Source: Buxus sempervirens (taxonomy: Eukaryota > Streptophyta > Magnoliopsida > Buxales > Buxaceae). Taken from it: a stretch of DNA of 64,000 bases. The notes under the pieces were generated by a model. It worked only from the letters and a program-made list of their open reading frames with translations, made no database searches and was not told where the DNA came from. The stretch covers positions 4,474,001 to 4,538,000 of the forward strand of contig OX387182.1 of assembly GCA_947561395.2 (NCBI GenBank), written 5' to 3'. Below are positions 23,437 to 32,703 of this stretch, piece after piece (position 1 is the first letter of the stretch; every line of letters starts with the position of its first letter). The translations under genes and the position numbers were made by a program.

Positions 23437-24541
23437 TGTTAGGTTTAACATTTTAGTTTGGCTTTATTCAGTGTCAAAGAGAAAGTGTTTTAAGTGTGTT
23501 TAGAATGTTTAGTTTGAGTCCAAGAATACATGGTTCAAACGGCGTCAAAATCGGAGTCAAATTGAAGCAGTTATGCCCAACGTTAGATCAACGTTCGCTG
23601 GCCGTTCGAACGATCATGCTACAAAGAGAAAATAGAGACTAGCGTTCGACCAACGTTCTCTGAACGTTCGACCGTTGGTGACACACAGAGAAACCAGAGA
23701 GCAGCGTTCGCTGAACGTTTGCTGACCGTTCGACCGATGGAGTTCCACAGAGAAACCAGAGAGCAGCGTTCACCTCACGTTCTCTGACTGTTCGAACGAG
23801 AAGAAGAAAAGTGAGTTTTTGCCTTGAACGTTCGAGCCGCGTTCGCTGAACGTTCGAACGAAACTTCAGTTTTAGAATTCCGATCTTTTCTGATTTGTTT
23901 CCTATTCCGATTCTACCTTCTCCTAATCTATATAAGGAGTGTCTAGACTATTGTTAGGGTAACTCAAGAGGTTTTAGAAACCCTAAATTCGTGTGTGAGA
24001 GCAAGAGTTCTTTCTCCTCTTCCTTCTCCTTTGTTGAGCCATCAAAGCCTTTCTTCATCTTTCTTTTCTACCTTGGAGTTCCGGGTTGGAGAGTTTGTTC
24101 GTGGGAGTTCCTACGGATACCAGGCGAGTTCGTTTGGGTGATCGTGTGAGAAAATCTTCAGAGTTCTGAAGTGTTGCTGTGGAGCAAATCTGAGGAGTTC
24201 CTCAGATACTTTCAAGTCTGTGAGTTGCAGAGTCTAGCATAGGGATGTTGAGTCGTCTGAACTACAGGTTGTAAGTCTTCTTTTCATATTGGATCTTTTA
24301 GGTGGTTCCTGCATAGCCCGGAGGGTTTTTCTCTAGTGAGAGTTCTCATAGAGTTTTTCCTTCGTCACCAAAATTGCTTGTGTTATCTCTTTACTTTATT
24401 TGCGATTTTGTGTGATTGGTTATAGACTTGTGCATGCCTATTTATTAAGAACTTGTTTTTAATTAGTAGAATTTTTATTCCGCTGTGCTTCACCTATTCA
24501 CCCCCCTCTAGGTGTTATTAGAGTCAAAACCCTGTTTTTCA
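23437..24541 (+). repeat. 3' LTR of the gag-only retrotransposon
   Basis: It is 1105 bp, closely similar to the 5' LTR apart from lacking one 62-bp unit and scattered substitutions. It is followed directly by the target duplication CTTAG and then resumes CNL LRR sequence. Confidence 0.93.
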
Positions 24542-25785
24542 CTTAGGAAGCTAAGTGGGGGAGGATGAGCATCCACTTTGCTTCTCAATACCATTGCTTC
24601 ACATTTCTCTACCTCTATTCTACAGAGCATTGAAAGACGCCTTGATAGTTCAATCACTTTTGGACAATCCTTTATCTTCAATTTTTGCAGCTTTACAAAT
24701 GAGTGGGAGAATTTCTTCAGTTTAAGACAGTTATCAATCTCAAGCTCATGAAGATGGGGGAAGACTTCTTCACGTTCTTTTTCAATCCCAAACCATTCTT
24801 CCCGATCCTGCATATCTTTGAACACAAGTTCCTCCAATGATTGAAATGGTAGCCTAGACGCATGACGAACACCTCCATAGAGTTCAGTACCCACGGTTTT
24901 TACTCTCCACAATCCCTGAATTAGGAGATTCCTAAGGGAGGGTAGACACCCAAGGGGAGGAAGTAATTGGCATCCTCTACAATCAATGAGTTTCAAGTTC
25001 ACCAACGTAGAGTAGGACGAATTCCCTAACCAGTGGGGGAATCTTGTAGCACAAAACCATTTTACAGTGAGACTTTTGAGGTTTGTGTGAGGTTGTAGCT
25101 TCTCAATCACTGCTGTTTACGTACCTTCATCTACGGATTCAACATCCTCCCTTTGGGAATACGCCCTTGAGAATCTCCAATCCAACTCCAATTCATCAAG
25201 ATGCTCTTTATTCCTCAAAATGGAACCACAAATCTTCCCAACATTCTTTAATCCAGCAATGCAGAGGCTTCCATGAAGTTGCTTGATATGTTTGAGCCCT
25301 TCTATGCCTGATCCACTACCTGTCAAAGTCTGAAGATTTGTCAATTTATCCATTCCCAATGGCATCCTTGCTAACTTAGGACAGCCATGAATATCAAGAT
25401 GTCAGAGTTCAGTTAGGTTACCCATGTCACTAACCAAATCCACGAGACTGGGAGAATCTCTTAGTGATAATGTTTGCAAATTGAAGAGTGTGCTTAAGGA
25501 GGCAGGCAAATTTATGACATGGGTTTTGGAGAGGTCGAGGTACCTAAGATGCATCAACTAATTCTAATTATATAAAGTTTTACAAGATTATGCCAAACAA
25601 ACTCACTGAGTTACAAAATCAGGTTGATCTACCTTTGATGGTGCTTAAGATGAGGGTGATATATACATGGAATTAAATTGATATGGGATGTTTTATGAGA
25701 GATTGGTGTAACGCCCCAGACCCATAAACAGCAAGATATTGTCCGCTCTGGGCCCACGGGCCCTCACGGATTTGTTCTTAAGGAT

Positions 25786-25885
25786 AACACGAGAAAACTT
25801 CCCAGGGGTCACCCATCCTAGCAGCGCTCCCACTCGAGCACGCTTAACTTCAAGGTTCCCAGGGGATTTAGTCCCATGTTGCTCC
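25786..25885 (-). ncRNA. 5S rRNA-derived sequence inside the Cassandra-like LTR
   Basis: On the minus strand this reads GAAGTTAAGCGTGCT, then CTAGGATGGGTGACC and CTGGGAAGTTTTCTCGTGTT, aligning with the central and 3' parts of plant 5S rRNA, including the internal promoter region. The 5' third is more diverged. It is part of an LTR, not a ribosomal gene array copy. Confidence 0.85.
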
Positions 25886-26135
25886 TTAAAAGGCCTCTTG
25901 CTAATTTGGGGGTCTTAAGACTACTTATAGCATCTTCGAGCGTTGTGGGATCCCAACCATATGCACATCGTTGCCTGGTAGCTTGCCACTGTGGTAGCTC
26001 ACCCAGGTCTCTCACCCCGCCCACATCACAGCCACCCACTCAGACAGCCATGATGTCACATACTCCCCTCCATGGGACAACGCGTCCTCGCGTTGGGCCG
26101 AACCCCTACACCTTCCGGTTGGGGCAGTCTCTGAT

Positions 26136-26176
26136 ACCATTTCTCGATTTGTGCGTGTCATCCTTGCGCAGGGGCC

Positions 26177-26208
<32 letters not shown>

Positions 26209-26217
26209 TCGGATGTC
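26136..26217 (-). pseudogene. U6 snRNA segment (82 nt) fused to a retroelement primer site
   Basis: On the minus strand 82 nt agree, as far as I can recall the plant consensus, at every position with U6 from GACATCCGATAAAATTGG through the ACAGAGA box (GATACAGAGAAGATTAGC) to CGAGAAATGGT. The first dozen nucleotides and the 3' oligo-U tail are missing. No USE or TATA element of a plant U6 promoter is upstream. The 3' end TGGT coincides with the first four bases of the tRNA primer site (26136-26139). It is a retrocopy embedded in a mobile element, not a functional snRNA gene. Confidence 0.9.
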
Positions 26218-26552
26218 TCCGATAAAATTGAGCATGCATTGCTACTTGCTGAGATATTTTATCGGACTTCACTTACTAACAATATTTTAGAGGATTTTGA
26301 GCATGCATTGCTACTTGCTGAGATAGTCGTATCTCATTCCTTTTGTTTTGTTTTGTTTTCAGATCTCAGAGAGGACGATACAGGTGGGTTTATGATTGGT
26401 TCAGGTGAGTTGGGGAAACTTTTAGTTGACTCTGATTTTGTGATTGCCATTTCATGTTTTCCTTACTCTGATATAGCGATCCTGTGTATAAGAGTAACCC
26501 TTGGGGAACGAGTTAGGGTTTTTACTACGTAACCCGGTTCCGGGGCGTTACA

Positions 26553-28127
26553 ATTGAGCTCATCCTGTCATCCATTCATAAAAAGGGGAAAAAATTATTA
26601 TTTAATAAATTTTCTAAAGCTTGTTCTCCCTTTTCCTTTTCTACTATATGGTCTTGCCCTCCACATGATCTTCATCGTGTGCGAATTAAACATGTGGAGT
26701 GCTTTTATTAACATGTTAGGATCAAAGTATTAATGCCACTTATCAAGTTGAATTGCAATTAGACATCTAAATAGCACCCTCTTCTGAACAATAGTCTATA
26801 AAATATAAAATTGAACCTTGATCAAATTGAATTACATCTAAATAGCACCCTCTTCTGAACAATAGTCAAATCTTTGTTTACCCCAAAAATTTCCCCAAAG
26901 TTTCTCATGAAATCTAAATATATTATAAGCAAAATTTTTTTCTAAAATCTCAGCATTCTTGTTTGCTTTATATGTTACGATCTCTAAGAAACAATATTGC
27001 AAAGTGAAAAGCCCTCAAGAAGTTAAGACATATCAGATTGTTGCACCAAAACAAACCCATACAGCAGAACAGCTTTAAATCATGAAAATATCACACCAAC
27101 TTAAGGGATGGTGACAATAATTCATACAACATAATTTCTTTTAAAGCAACAAGCATTATGAATCATCAGGAACTGAATATCTAACCTTCTGGATATCATT
27201 TGTTTTGGAATTTTGTCTATAAAGATCCAATGTGCCTCATTAGCAATCAAAACATCCCATAAAAGTAAAAACTAATACATGAAAAATCAAAGCTACCTTA
27301 AGGGGCGCATTTTGTGAGGAGTTTTCTCATATTCATTACTCAGATACGACTCACTTTTCTGTTGAATATTCTTCTTTAATACACTGCCCAACAGCAGTGT
27401 ATTAGCCGATCGACTCACAATAACAACTGGAAACCATGGTACCTGTTAACATAACAAAAACCCAAGTGCCCAAGAACGTTTATCCCTGTTCACATCAAAG
27501 AGCTTAGCAGCACAGGATTATTAATAACCCTTGATACAAAACAACAGAGAGCACTCATTTCATAAAAAGTTATGCTCAACATGATCCAAGGAAATTATAA
27601 CACTCATACCCACTTAACCAGAGACCTAATCGCACAAGCTTTAGACAATGTTTAAGAAAAAATTAAGTAGTACATCAAATATTTGATCCTAATCTGGAAT
27701 TCCTTATTGATGTTGGACTCGGACACCATCAGCATCTCCAAGTAGGAGGACTCCAAGAGTGTCCTCAGAATACCCTACAAACAATTAAGGAAGGGGAAAA
27801 GGCTTCATCAAATGAGAAAAAAAAAAAAAAAGAAAAAAAATTGAGAAGAAGAAAAGAAACACAGTGACAGACAAGGAGGCCAATGACATCATGAAGCCTA
27901 AATGGTTAACTCATCTATATCAACAATCCATTAATGCAAAAGCGGAATATGTTAAGGCTGAGAAGCAAACTTCTGATCACACATACCTCCAATACAACTT
28001 CTATCATGAGCACTCCAATTTAATCACATAACGGGTAGCGTGCTACAAAGAAGTGAGAAGTAAATGACTTAGTAACTGCTGGAATTGCATGGTACACCAT
28101 GAAATATTAAAAATATATTAGAGAGAC

Positions 28128-28167
<40 letters not shown>

Positions 28168-28368
28168 CCACAATGTTTATTTGTACAGCTAAGACGACAA
28201 TTAATCTGATCCGGTTTAAGAGTCGGCATCATGGCAAAAACTACTTATTTATGTATAACTCTATTAATGAAGGCTTTCATTGCCTTGTAATTCATTTCAT
28301 TTTCCCCAAATTCTGAACCATGAAACCCAGAATTAAAACTAATATTCAGCAAGTTATGGTTTTAGTTA
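26553..28368. other. Intergenic; 3' flank of the intact CNL
   Basis: No gene seen. From about 27444 onward it matches 4474-5325, the 3' flank of the paralogous pseudogene. A GA microsatellite lies at about 28121-28168. Around 26770-26870 a roughly 40-bp phrase (AGCACCCTCTTCTGAACAAT) is directly repeated. Confidence 0.65.
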
Positions 28369-31300
28369 TCATTCTATCTGTAGAAATAGAACAAGCACTT
28401 GAATGAATAAAAAAAAATGAAAACGAAAGAAAGCAGGAGAAATGCCCTTACAAATGATTTCATCCAGTATGCTAATACATGGTATGTCGGCAATCTTGGG
28501 CCAATCTTCTCCTTTCTCCTCTGCACACCGTTGTTCAAGCACAGGACAGCCAGAGACAAGTAGTTGTGTAAGTGAGGAGGGCAGCCCCTCCGTTGGAAGT
28601 GCTATGAGATTCTTGCAATCGTAGATTTCCAGTTCCTCAAGGGACTTGAGGGTGTGCAACCCCTCGGGTAGGGATTCTAGATCAGGGAGATTTACAATGC
28701 TAAGAGAGGTAAGACCAGGAGGCAGTACATACTCCGGAAAGTATTCACCCAAAAATCCACCAATTGTCAGAGTTTTGAGAGATGTGAGACGTTGAAGCCC
28801 CCATTTCTGCCACTCAGAAATGGGCTTCGTTGTCAGTTTGCTTAGGATTTTGAGCTCTCGTAGGTTGCAAGGAAACCCTCCCTCGGGAAACGGATCTAGA
28901 TTGGAACATTCAATTATGAGTAAACTCTGAAGAGACGTGACGTAGCGCAGGCCTTCCGGTAGGGATTGGAGACTCTTGCACCCATGGATTTCAAACTTTG
29001 TAAGGGTGGTGGGTAAGCCTCCATTCGGAAATGTGACAAGACTGGGACAATACTTGATCCTCAAAACTCGGAGAGATGGAAGATCGTGCATGCCGTCGGG
29101 TAGCGATGTGAGCTTATCACAGTCTATGATATCCAGAGATGTAAGAATTCTATTGCCCAAGGTCATCCCCTCCGGTAGGGATAGCAGATTCTTGCAACAC
29201 TTGATGAGAAGAATTTTAGGTAGGAAGGGAAACCCTGTAGAAGTAGAAGAACCACTTGTAAATGACGTCAGAGAATCGCATCCTATTATCTCCAGAGTAT
29301 CAAGAAAGGAATTATTGCTGTTGTTACTATTGTGCATCGTCTGTGCAGGAAAGGTCTCCAAAGCAGGGCAATTCAGGATACGAAGTTTTGTAAGTGTCGA
29401 AGGAAACTCTACCTTTCCTTCCATGCTTACCAAATCTCGCAAGTAAGACATTTCGAATTTTTGAAGAGAAGTGCAATTCATCATCTGAATGTTCAGTGTG
29501 CCGCAGGAACTAATACTTACTTTTTCAAGCTTGGAATTGAGCTTGCCGATGTGAAGATGTGGACATGAACTAATCCACAAATGACTAAGAGACTGCAAGG
29601 GTAGCAAATCTTCATCATCTGACAAGCACACAACTTTAGGACACTGCGATATCGTCAGAGTTCGAAGAGATGCAAGGCATTGCGTTCCTCGTCTGACCCC
29701 ATTTGATGACAACTTCACAAGCTCACCACATTCTTTGATCGTTAAGTTTTCCAATGATTTTAAGTATCCCAATAATGACCTACCTTCTACTTCAAGAGGT
29801 ACTAGCAGGTTCTCGAGATTTGAAATTCGAGAAATAATCAAGCACCTAAGTGGTGGAGGAGCAGAGTCTACCATGCTTCTCAAGACCGTTGCATCACATT
29901 TCTCTACCTCTAATCTGCAGAGCACCGGAAGGCAACTTGGTAGTGCAACTAATTTTGGACAATTCTGTATCTTCAATTTCTCCAGCATTACAAATTGGTG
30001 GGAGAACTTCCGTAGTTGAGGACAATTAAATATCTCAAGCTCACAGAGACGAGGGAATATTTCTTCACGTTCTTCTTCAATCCCAAACCATTCTTCCCAA
30101 TCCTTCATACCTCTGAATACCAATTTCTCTAGAGATTGAAACATTATCTTAGATGAATGATGAACACCTCCATAGAACTCAGCACCCACAATTTTTACTC
30201 CCAACAATTCCTCAATCAAGAGATACCTGAGGGAGGGTAAACATCCAAGGGAAGGTAGTAACCAGCATCTTTTACAAGCAATGAGTTCTAAGTTTTCCAA
30301 CCGAGAGTAGAACGAACAACCCAACCAGCTTGGGAACGTTGTACCATAGTACCCTTTTACAGAGAGACTTTTGAGATTTGTGTGGGGTCGTAGATCCTCA
30401 ATCGTTGCTATTTCCTTAGCTTCATTTGTGGATTCAAAGGACTCCCTTTCACGACCTCCGAATGGTATTCGCCAACTCAACTGCAATTTGTCGATATGCT
30501 CCTTGTTCCCTAAAATGTCACCATGAATACTGTTCACAACATTCTCTAGTCCAAAAATGAGGAGTTCTTCACGAAGTTGCTTCATGTCCTTCAGCCCTTC
30601 GACGCCTGAGCCACTATTTGCCCCCACAACAAAACAAGGCAATGTCTGTAGATTTGTCAATTTACTCATTCCCTGTGGCATCCCTGTTAACTTTGAACAG
30701 CCATGAATATTGAGATGTCGGAGTTCAATTAGGTTGCCCATGTCACAAACAAAATCCGTGAGGTTGTAGCAACCTCTTAGTAATAATGTTTGCAAATTCA
30801 AGAGCTTGCTCATGGAGGCAGGCAACTTTGTAATCTGAGCTTTGGAGAGGTCAAGGTACCTAAGATGCTTCAACTTACCAATTGATTCAGGCAACTCAAA
30901 TTCTGCTGAAATTCTATTTAAACATAGCACACGTAAGCGTTGTAGTCTTGTAAACGAATTTCTTTTAAACAAATTTTTCGGGAGCTGCTTCGGCATGAAG
31001 GGATAAAATCCTGGCAACGTTGCTAAAGTGCGCAAGTTTTCTATTTTGTTAAGTACCTTGAATCTAGACACCTTCAAATATTTTTTTCGAGTAACAAGTG
31101 CATAGCGAGCCAAGGACATGTCAGTCTCAAACGAATTGCCGTCCTCCAGCCCATCCCCAAAGTGGAAGCATATTCCTCTGGAGACATATCGAGCTAAATC
31201 ATGCATGAGATAATGTATTACAAATCTTTCTCTTGACTTATCATCACTTTGTGTCAGTTGAAAGAATGACCTTGATAATAGCACTCGGAAATAATCATCA

Positions 31301-32703
31301 CCTACATCTTCCATTCTCCTGTGCTCTTTTGGCTGTAAAAAGCCTTCTGCCATCCATAACAGGATCAACTCTTTCTTGTCAAATATATGGTCTTGAGGGA
31401 ATATAGCACAATATGAAAAACACTGCTTCAAGTGAGCGGGAAGATAGTGATAGCTCACTTGAAGAGATGGAAGAATATCAACGCTGTTGTCCTCTGCCAG
31501 CTCCCAGATTTCGCTATTCAAGACAAGTTCCCATTCAGCAATGTCCAGCTGACCACATAAGATGCCTCCGAGTGCCTTTATTGCCAAAGGCAACCCATCA
31601 CATTTTTTTACGATTTTCTCTGCGATGGACTTGAGCTCTGGATGTGCATCGGGACTTCCATTTTCAAAGGCACGATGATTAAACAGAGATAGAGAGTCTT
31701 CTTCTGATAACTTGTTTATAGGATACGTGTGAACGCTTCCCATCATTGACGAAACCTGTGCGCTTCGGGTGGTGACTATAATCTTACTACCACTCCCACC
31801 GAACTCGAAAGGAGCTCGCAGCGCGTCCCAATCAGTGCTCGTTTGGGTCCATACATCATCTAGAACAATTAGAAAATTCTTTTCATTCAGTAAATTCTTC
31901 AATCGATCTTGAAGCGGTTGCAACTCGATGAGATCAGGTGATGTTCCCGTGATCGACTCAATAATTGCCTTCGTAATCCGAGTCACGTCAAATCTACCGT
32001 CGGAGATGCAAACCCATCCTTTGGGCTTCAGATCCTTCAAATCCCCATGACTGTAGAGAAGTTGAGCAAGAGTGGTCTTGCCAACCCCTCCCAACCCAAC
32101 GATGGAAGTCACTGAGAAGTTGCTATTGCCAGTTACGTCTGATGACAGCAATTCAAGTACTTGTTTCTCATCGTGCTCCCTACCATAGATACGGGAGCGA
32201 TTTACCAAAGAGCCCGCTAGTGGTCTTTGGCTGATACGAATGGAACTATCTGGAACACCCTGGCTCAACCCAAGATCCTGCCTTTGTTTTGCAACTTGAT
32301 CTAGTCTCTTCGTAAGCACCTTTATTTTATTAATTTGCGTTGCTTTTGACCAAAAATGGCGAAGAGAAGAAAGAAATTCTTGCACCTGCTTTGCATCGGG
32401 AAGAGATTCCTTTGCCAATTTCAGTCGCCGAGCATCGGTGTTGAGCTCATCGAACAGGTCGTCAATGTCATAGGCGAGATGTGTGAGTTGTTGAAGCCAA
32501 TCTTTGATTGCTGGATTCGTTATCTGCTTCTGTTCTGCGTCATGGACCACACCCCGAATCAGCGACATCATCGTCTTCAATTCCTCCAGCTTGTCATCAA
32601 GGTCGAGAAGGATTGCAAATTCTTTGAAGGATTCTTTAGGGTACAACCTATCCATAGTCAGCTGAATAGATGGTTTGAGGAGTTGATCTATGAGAAAAGC
32701 CAT
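28369..32703 (-). CDS. Intact CC-NB-ARC-LRR (CNL) disease resistance protein with altered MHD motif
   Basis: Single-exon gene of 1444 codons, a cytosolic immune receptor of the Rx-CC class. The start at 32703 (MAFLIDQLLKPSIQL) is chosen by alignment with the paralogue; the frame stays open 19 codons further upstream. The coiled-coil domain covers about residues 1-165, with DIDDLFDEL at 79-87. The NB-ARC spans about 175-500: P-loop GLGGVGKTT (203-211), kinase-2 FLIVLDDVW (277-285), RNBS-B GSKIIVTTR (305-313), GLPLAIKAL (370-378) and RNBS-D CFSYCAIFP. The position of the MHD motif reads IHY (496-498) where the paralogue has MHD. About 25-30 LRRs follow, ending with the CPVLEQRCAEEKGEDWPKI motif common to this clade. 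No insertion, frameshift or internal stop is seen, in contrast to every other CNL copy here. Adjacent upstream sequence is the duplicated promoter region. Confidence 0.95.
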   Translation of the reverse strand: MAFLIDQLLKPSIQLTMDRLYPKESFKEFAILLDLDDKLEELKTMMSLIRGVVHDAEQKQITNPAIKDWLQQLTHLAYDIDDLFDELNTDARRLKLAKESLPDAKQVQEFLSSLRHFWSKATQINKIKVLTKRLDQVAKQRQDLGLSQGVPDSSIRISQRPLAGSLVNRSRIYGREHDEKQVLELLSSDVTGNSNFSVTSIVGLGGVGKTTLAQLLYSHGDLKDLKPKGWVCISDGRFDVTRITKAIIESITGTSPDLIELQPLQDRLKNLLNEKNFLIVLDDVWTQTSTDWDALRAPFEFGGSGSKIIVTTRSAQVSSMMGSVHTYPINKLSEEDSLSLFNHRAFENGSPDAHPELKSIAEKIVKKCDGLPLAIKALGGILCGQLDIAEWELVLNSEIWELAEDNSVDILPSLQVSYHYLPAHLKQCFSYCAIFPQDHIFDKKELILLWMAEGFLQPKEHRRMEDVGDDYFRVLLSRSFFQLTQSDDKSRERFVIHYLMHDLARYVSRGICFHFGDGLEDGNSFETDMSLARYALVTRKKYLKVSRFKVLNKIENLRTLATLPGFYPFMPKQLPKNLFKRNSFTRLQRLRVLCLNRISAEFELPESIGKLKHLRYLDLSKAQITKLPASMSKLLNLQTLLLRGCYNLTDFVCDMGNLIELRHLNIHGCSKLTGMPQGMSKLTNLQTLPCFVVGANSGSGVEGLKDMKQLREELLIFGLENVVNSIHGDILGNKEHIDKLQLSWRIPFGGRERESFESTNEAKEIATIEDLRPHTNLKSLSVKGYYGTTFPSWLGCSFYSRLENLELIACKRCWLLPSLGCLPSLRYLLIEELLGVKIVGAEFYGGVHHSSKIMFQSLEKLVFRGMKDWEEWFGIEEEREEIFPRLCELEIFNCPQLRKFSHQFVMLEKLKIQNCPKLVALPSCLPVLCRLEVEKCDATVLRSMVDSAPPPLRCLIISRISNLENLLVPLEVEGRSLLGYLKSLENLTIKECGELVKLSSNGVRRGTQCLASLRTLTISQCPKVVCLSDDEDLLPLQSLSHLWISSCPHLHIGKLNSKLEKVSISSCGTLNIQMMNCTSLQKFEMSYLRDLVSMEGKVEFPSTLTKLRILNCPALETFPAQTMHNSNNSNNSFLDTLEIIGCDSLTSFTSGSSTSTGFPFLPKILLIKCCKNLLSLPEGMTLGNRILTSLDIIDCDKLTSLPDGMHDLPSLRVLRIKYCPSLVTFPNGGLPTTLTKFEIHGCKSLQSLPEGLRYVTSLQSLLIIECSNLDPFPEGGFPCNLRELKILSKLTTKPISEWQKWGLQRLTSLKTLTIGGFLGEYFPEYVLPPGLTSLSIVNLPDLESLPEGLHTLKSLEELEIYDCKNLIALPTEGLPSSLTQLLVSGCPVLEQRCAEEKGEDWPKIADIPCISILDEIICKGISPAFFRFHFFLFIQVLVLFLQIE

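Larger units (their letters stand above)
18872..24541 (+). mobile_element. Gag-only LTR retrotransposon (TR-GAG type, Copia-related)
   Basis: Complete element of 5670 bp with two LTRs, each starting TGTTAGG and ending TTTTTCA, and a perfect 5-bp target duplication CTTAG at 18867-18871 and 24542-24546. A primer site TGGTATCAGAGC, matching the 3' end of initiator Met tRNA, begins at 20041, and a polypurine tract AAAGGGGGAG lies just before the 3' LTR. The only gene is a Copia-type gag; there is no protease, integrase or reverse transcriptase, so enzymes must come from another element. It inserted into the LRR region of the minus-strand CNL pseudogene. Confidence 0.95.
16817..25560 (-). pseudogene. 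5'-truncated, multiply interrupted CNL gene
   Basis: Pieces of one CNL LRR region occur in the expected minus-strand order: 24547-25560 (first LRRs, including LTNLQTL and the NKEHLDELELDW block), then 17935-18871 (middle LRRs), then 16817-17121 (last LRRs with LPDLQSLPEG and the terminal CPMLEQRCVEEEGADWPKI motif). The CC and NB-ARC domains are absent: homology stops near 25560. A gag-only LTR retrotransposon occupies 18872-24541 and a probable solo LTR about 17122-17832. The frame between 18138 and 18545 also carries indels and stops. Its nearest relative in the window is the fragment at 1-283, not the duplicated pair. Confidence 0.9.
25707..26552 (-). mobile_element. Chimeric retroelement: Cassandra-like LTR, tRNA primer site and U6 snRNA
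   Basis: Read on the minus strand the 846-bp unit contains, in order: about 330 bp beginning TGTAACGCCCCGG, a perfect U6 snRNA segment, a primer site TGGTATCAGAG, a short internal stretch with the polypurine tract GGAGGGGAG, and a 355-bp LTR-like segment (TGTGACATC to GGCGTTACA) containing 5S rRNA-like sequence. LTRs with a 5S rRNA insert are the hallmark of Cassandra-type TRIM retrotransposons. The outer ends are inverted 11-mers (TGTAACGCCCC) and are flanked by ATTGG (25702-25706) and ATTGA (26553-26557), a probable 5-bp target duplication with one mismatch, so the whole chimera seems to have inserted as one unit. There is no coding capacity; the long plus-strand ORF across it is spurious. 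Confidence 0.8.

Noticed and set aside
26136..26217. Functional U6 snRNA gene
   Set aside because: The first nucleotides and terminator are missing and there is no upstream USE or TATA element at the required distance.
25876..26532. 218-codon open frame on the plus strand
   Set aside because: It runs antisense through the 5S/U6 chimera; part of the peptide is simply translated U6 complement, so it is a chance frame.
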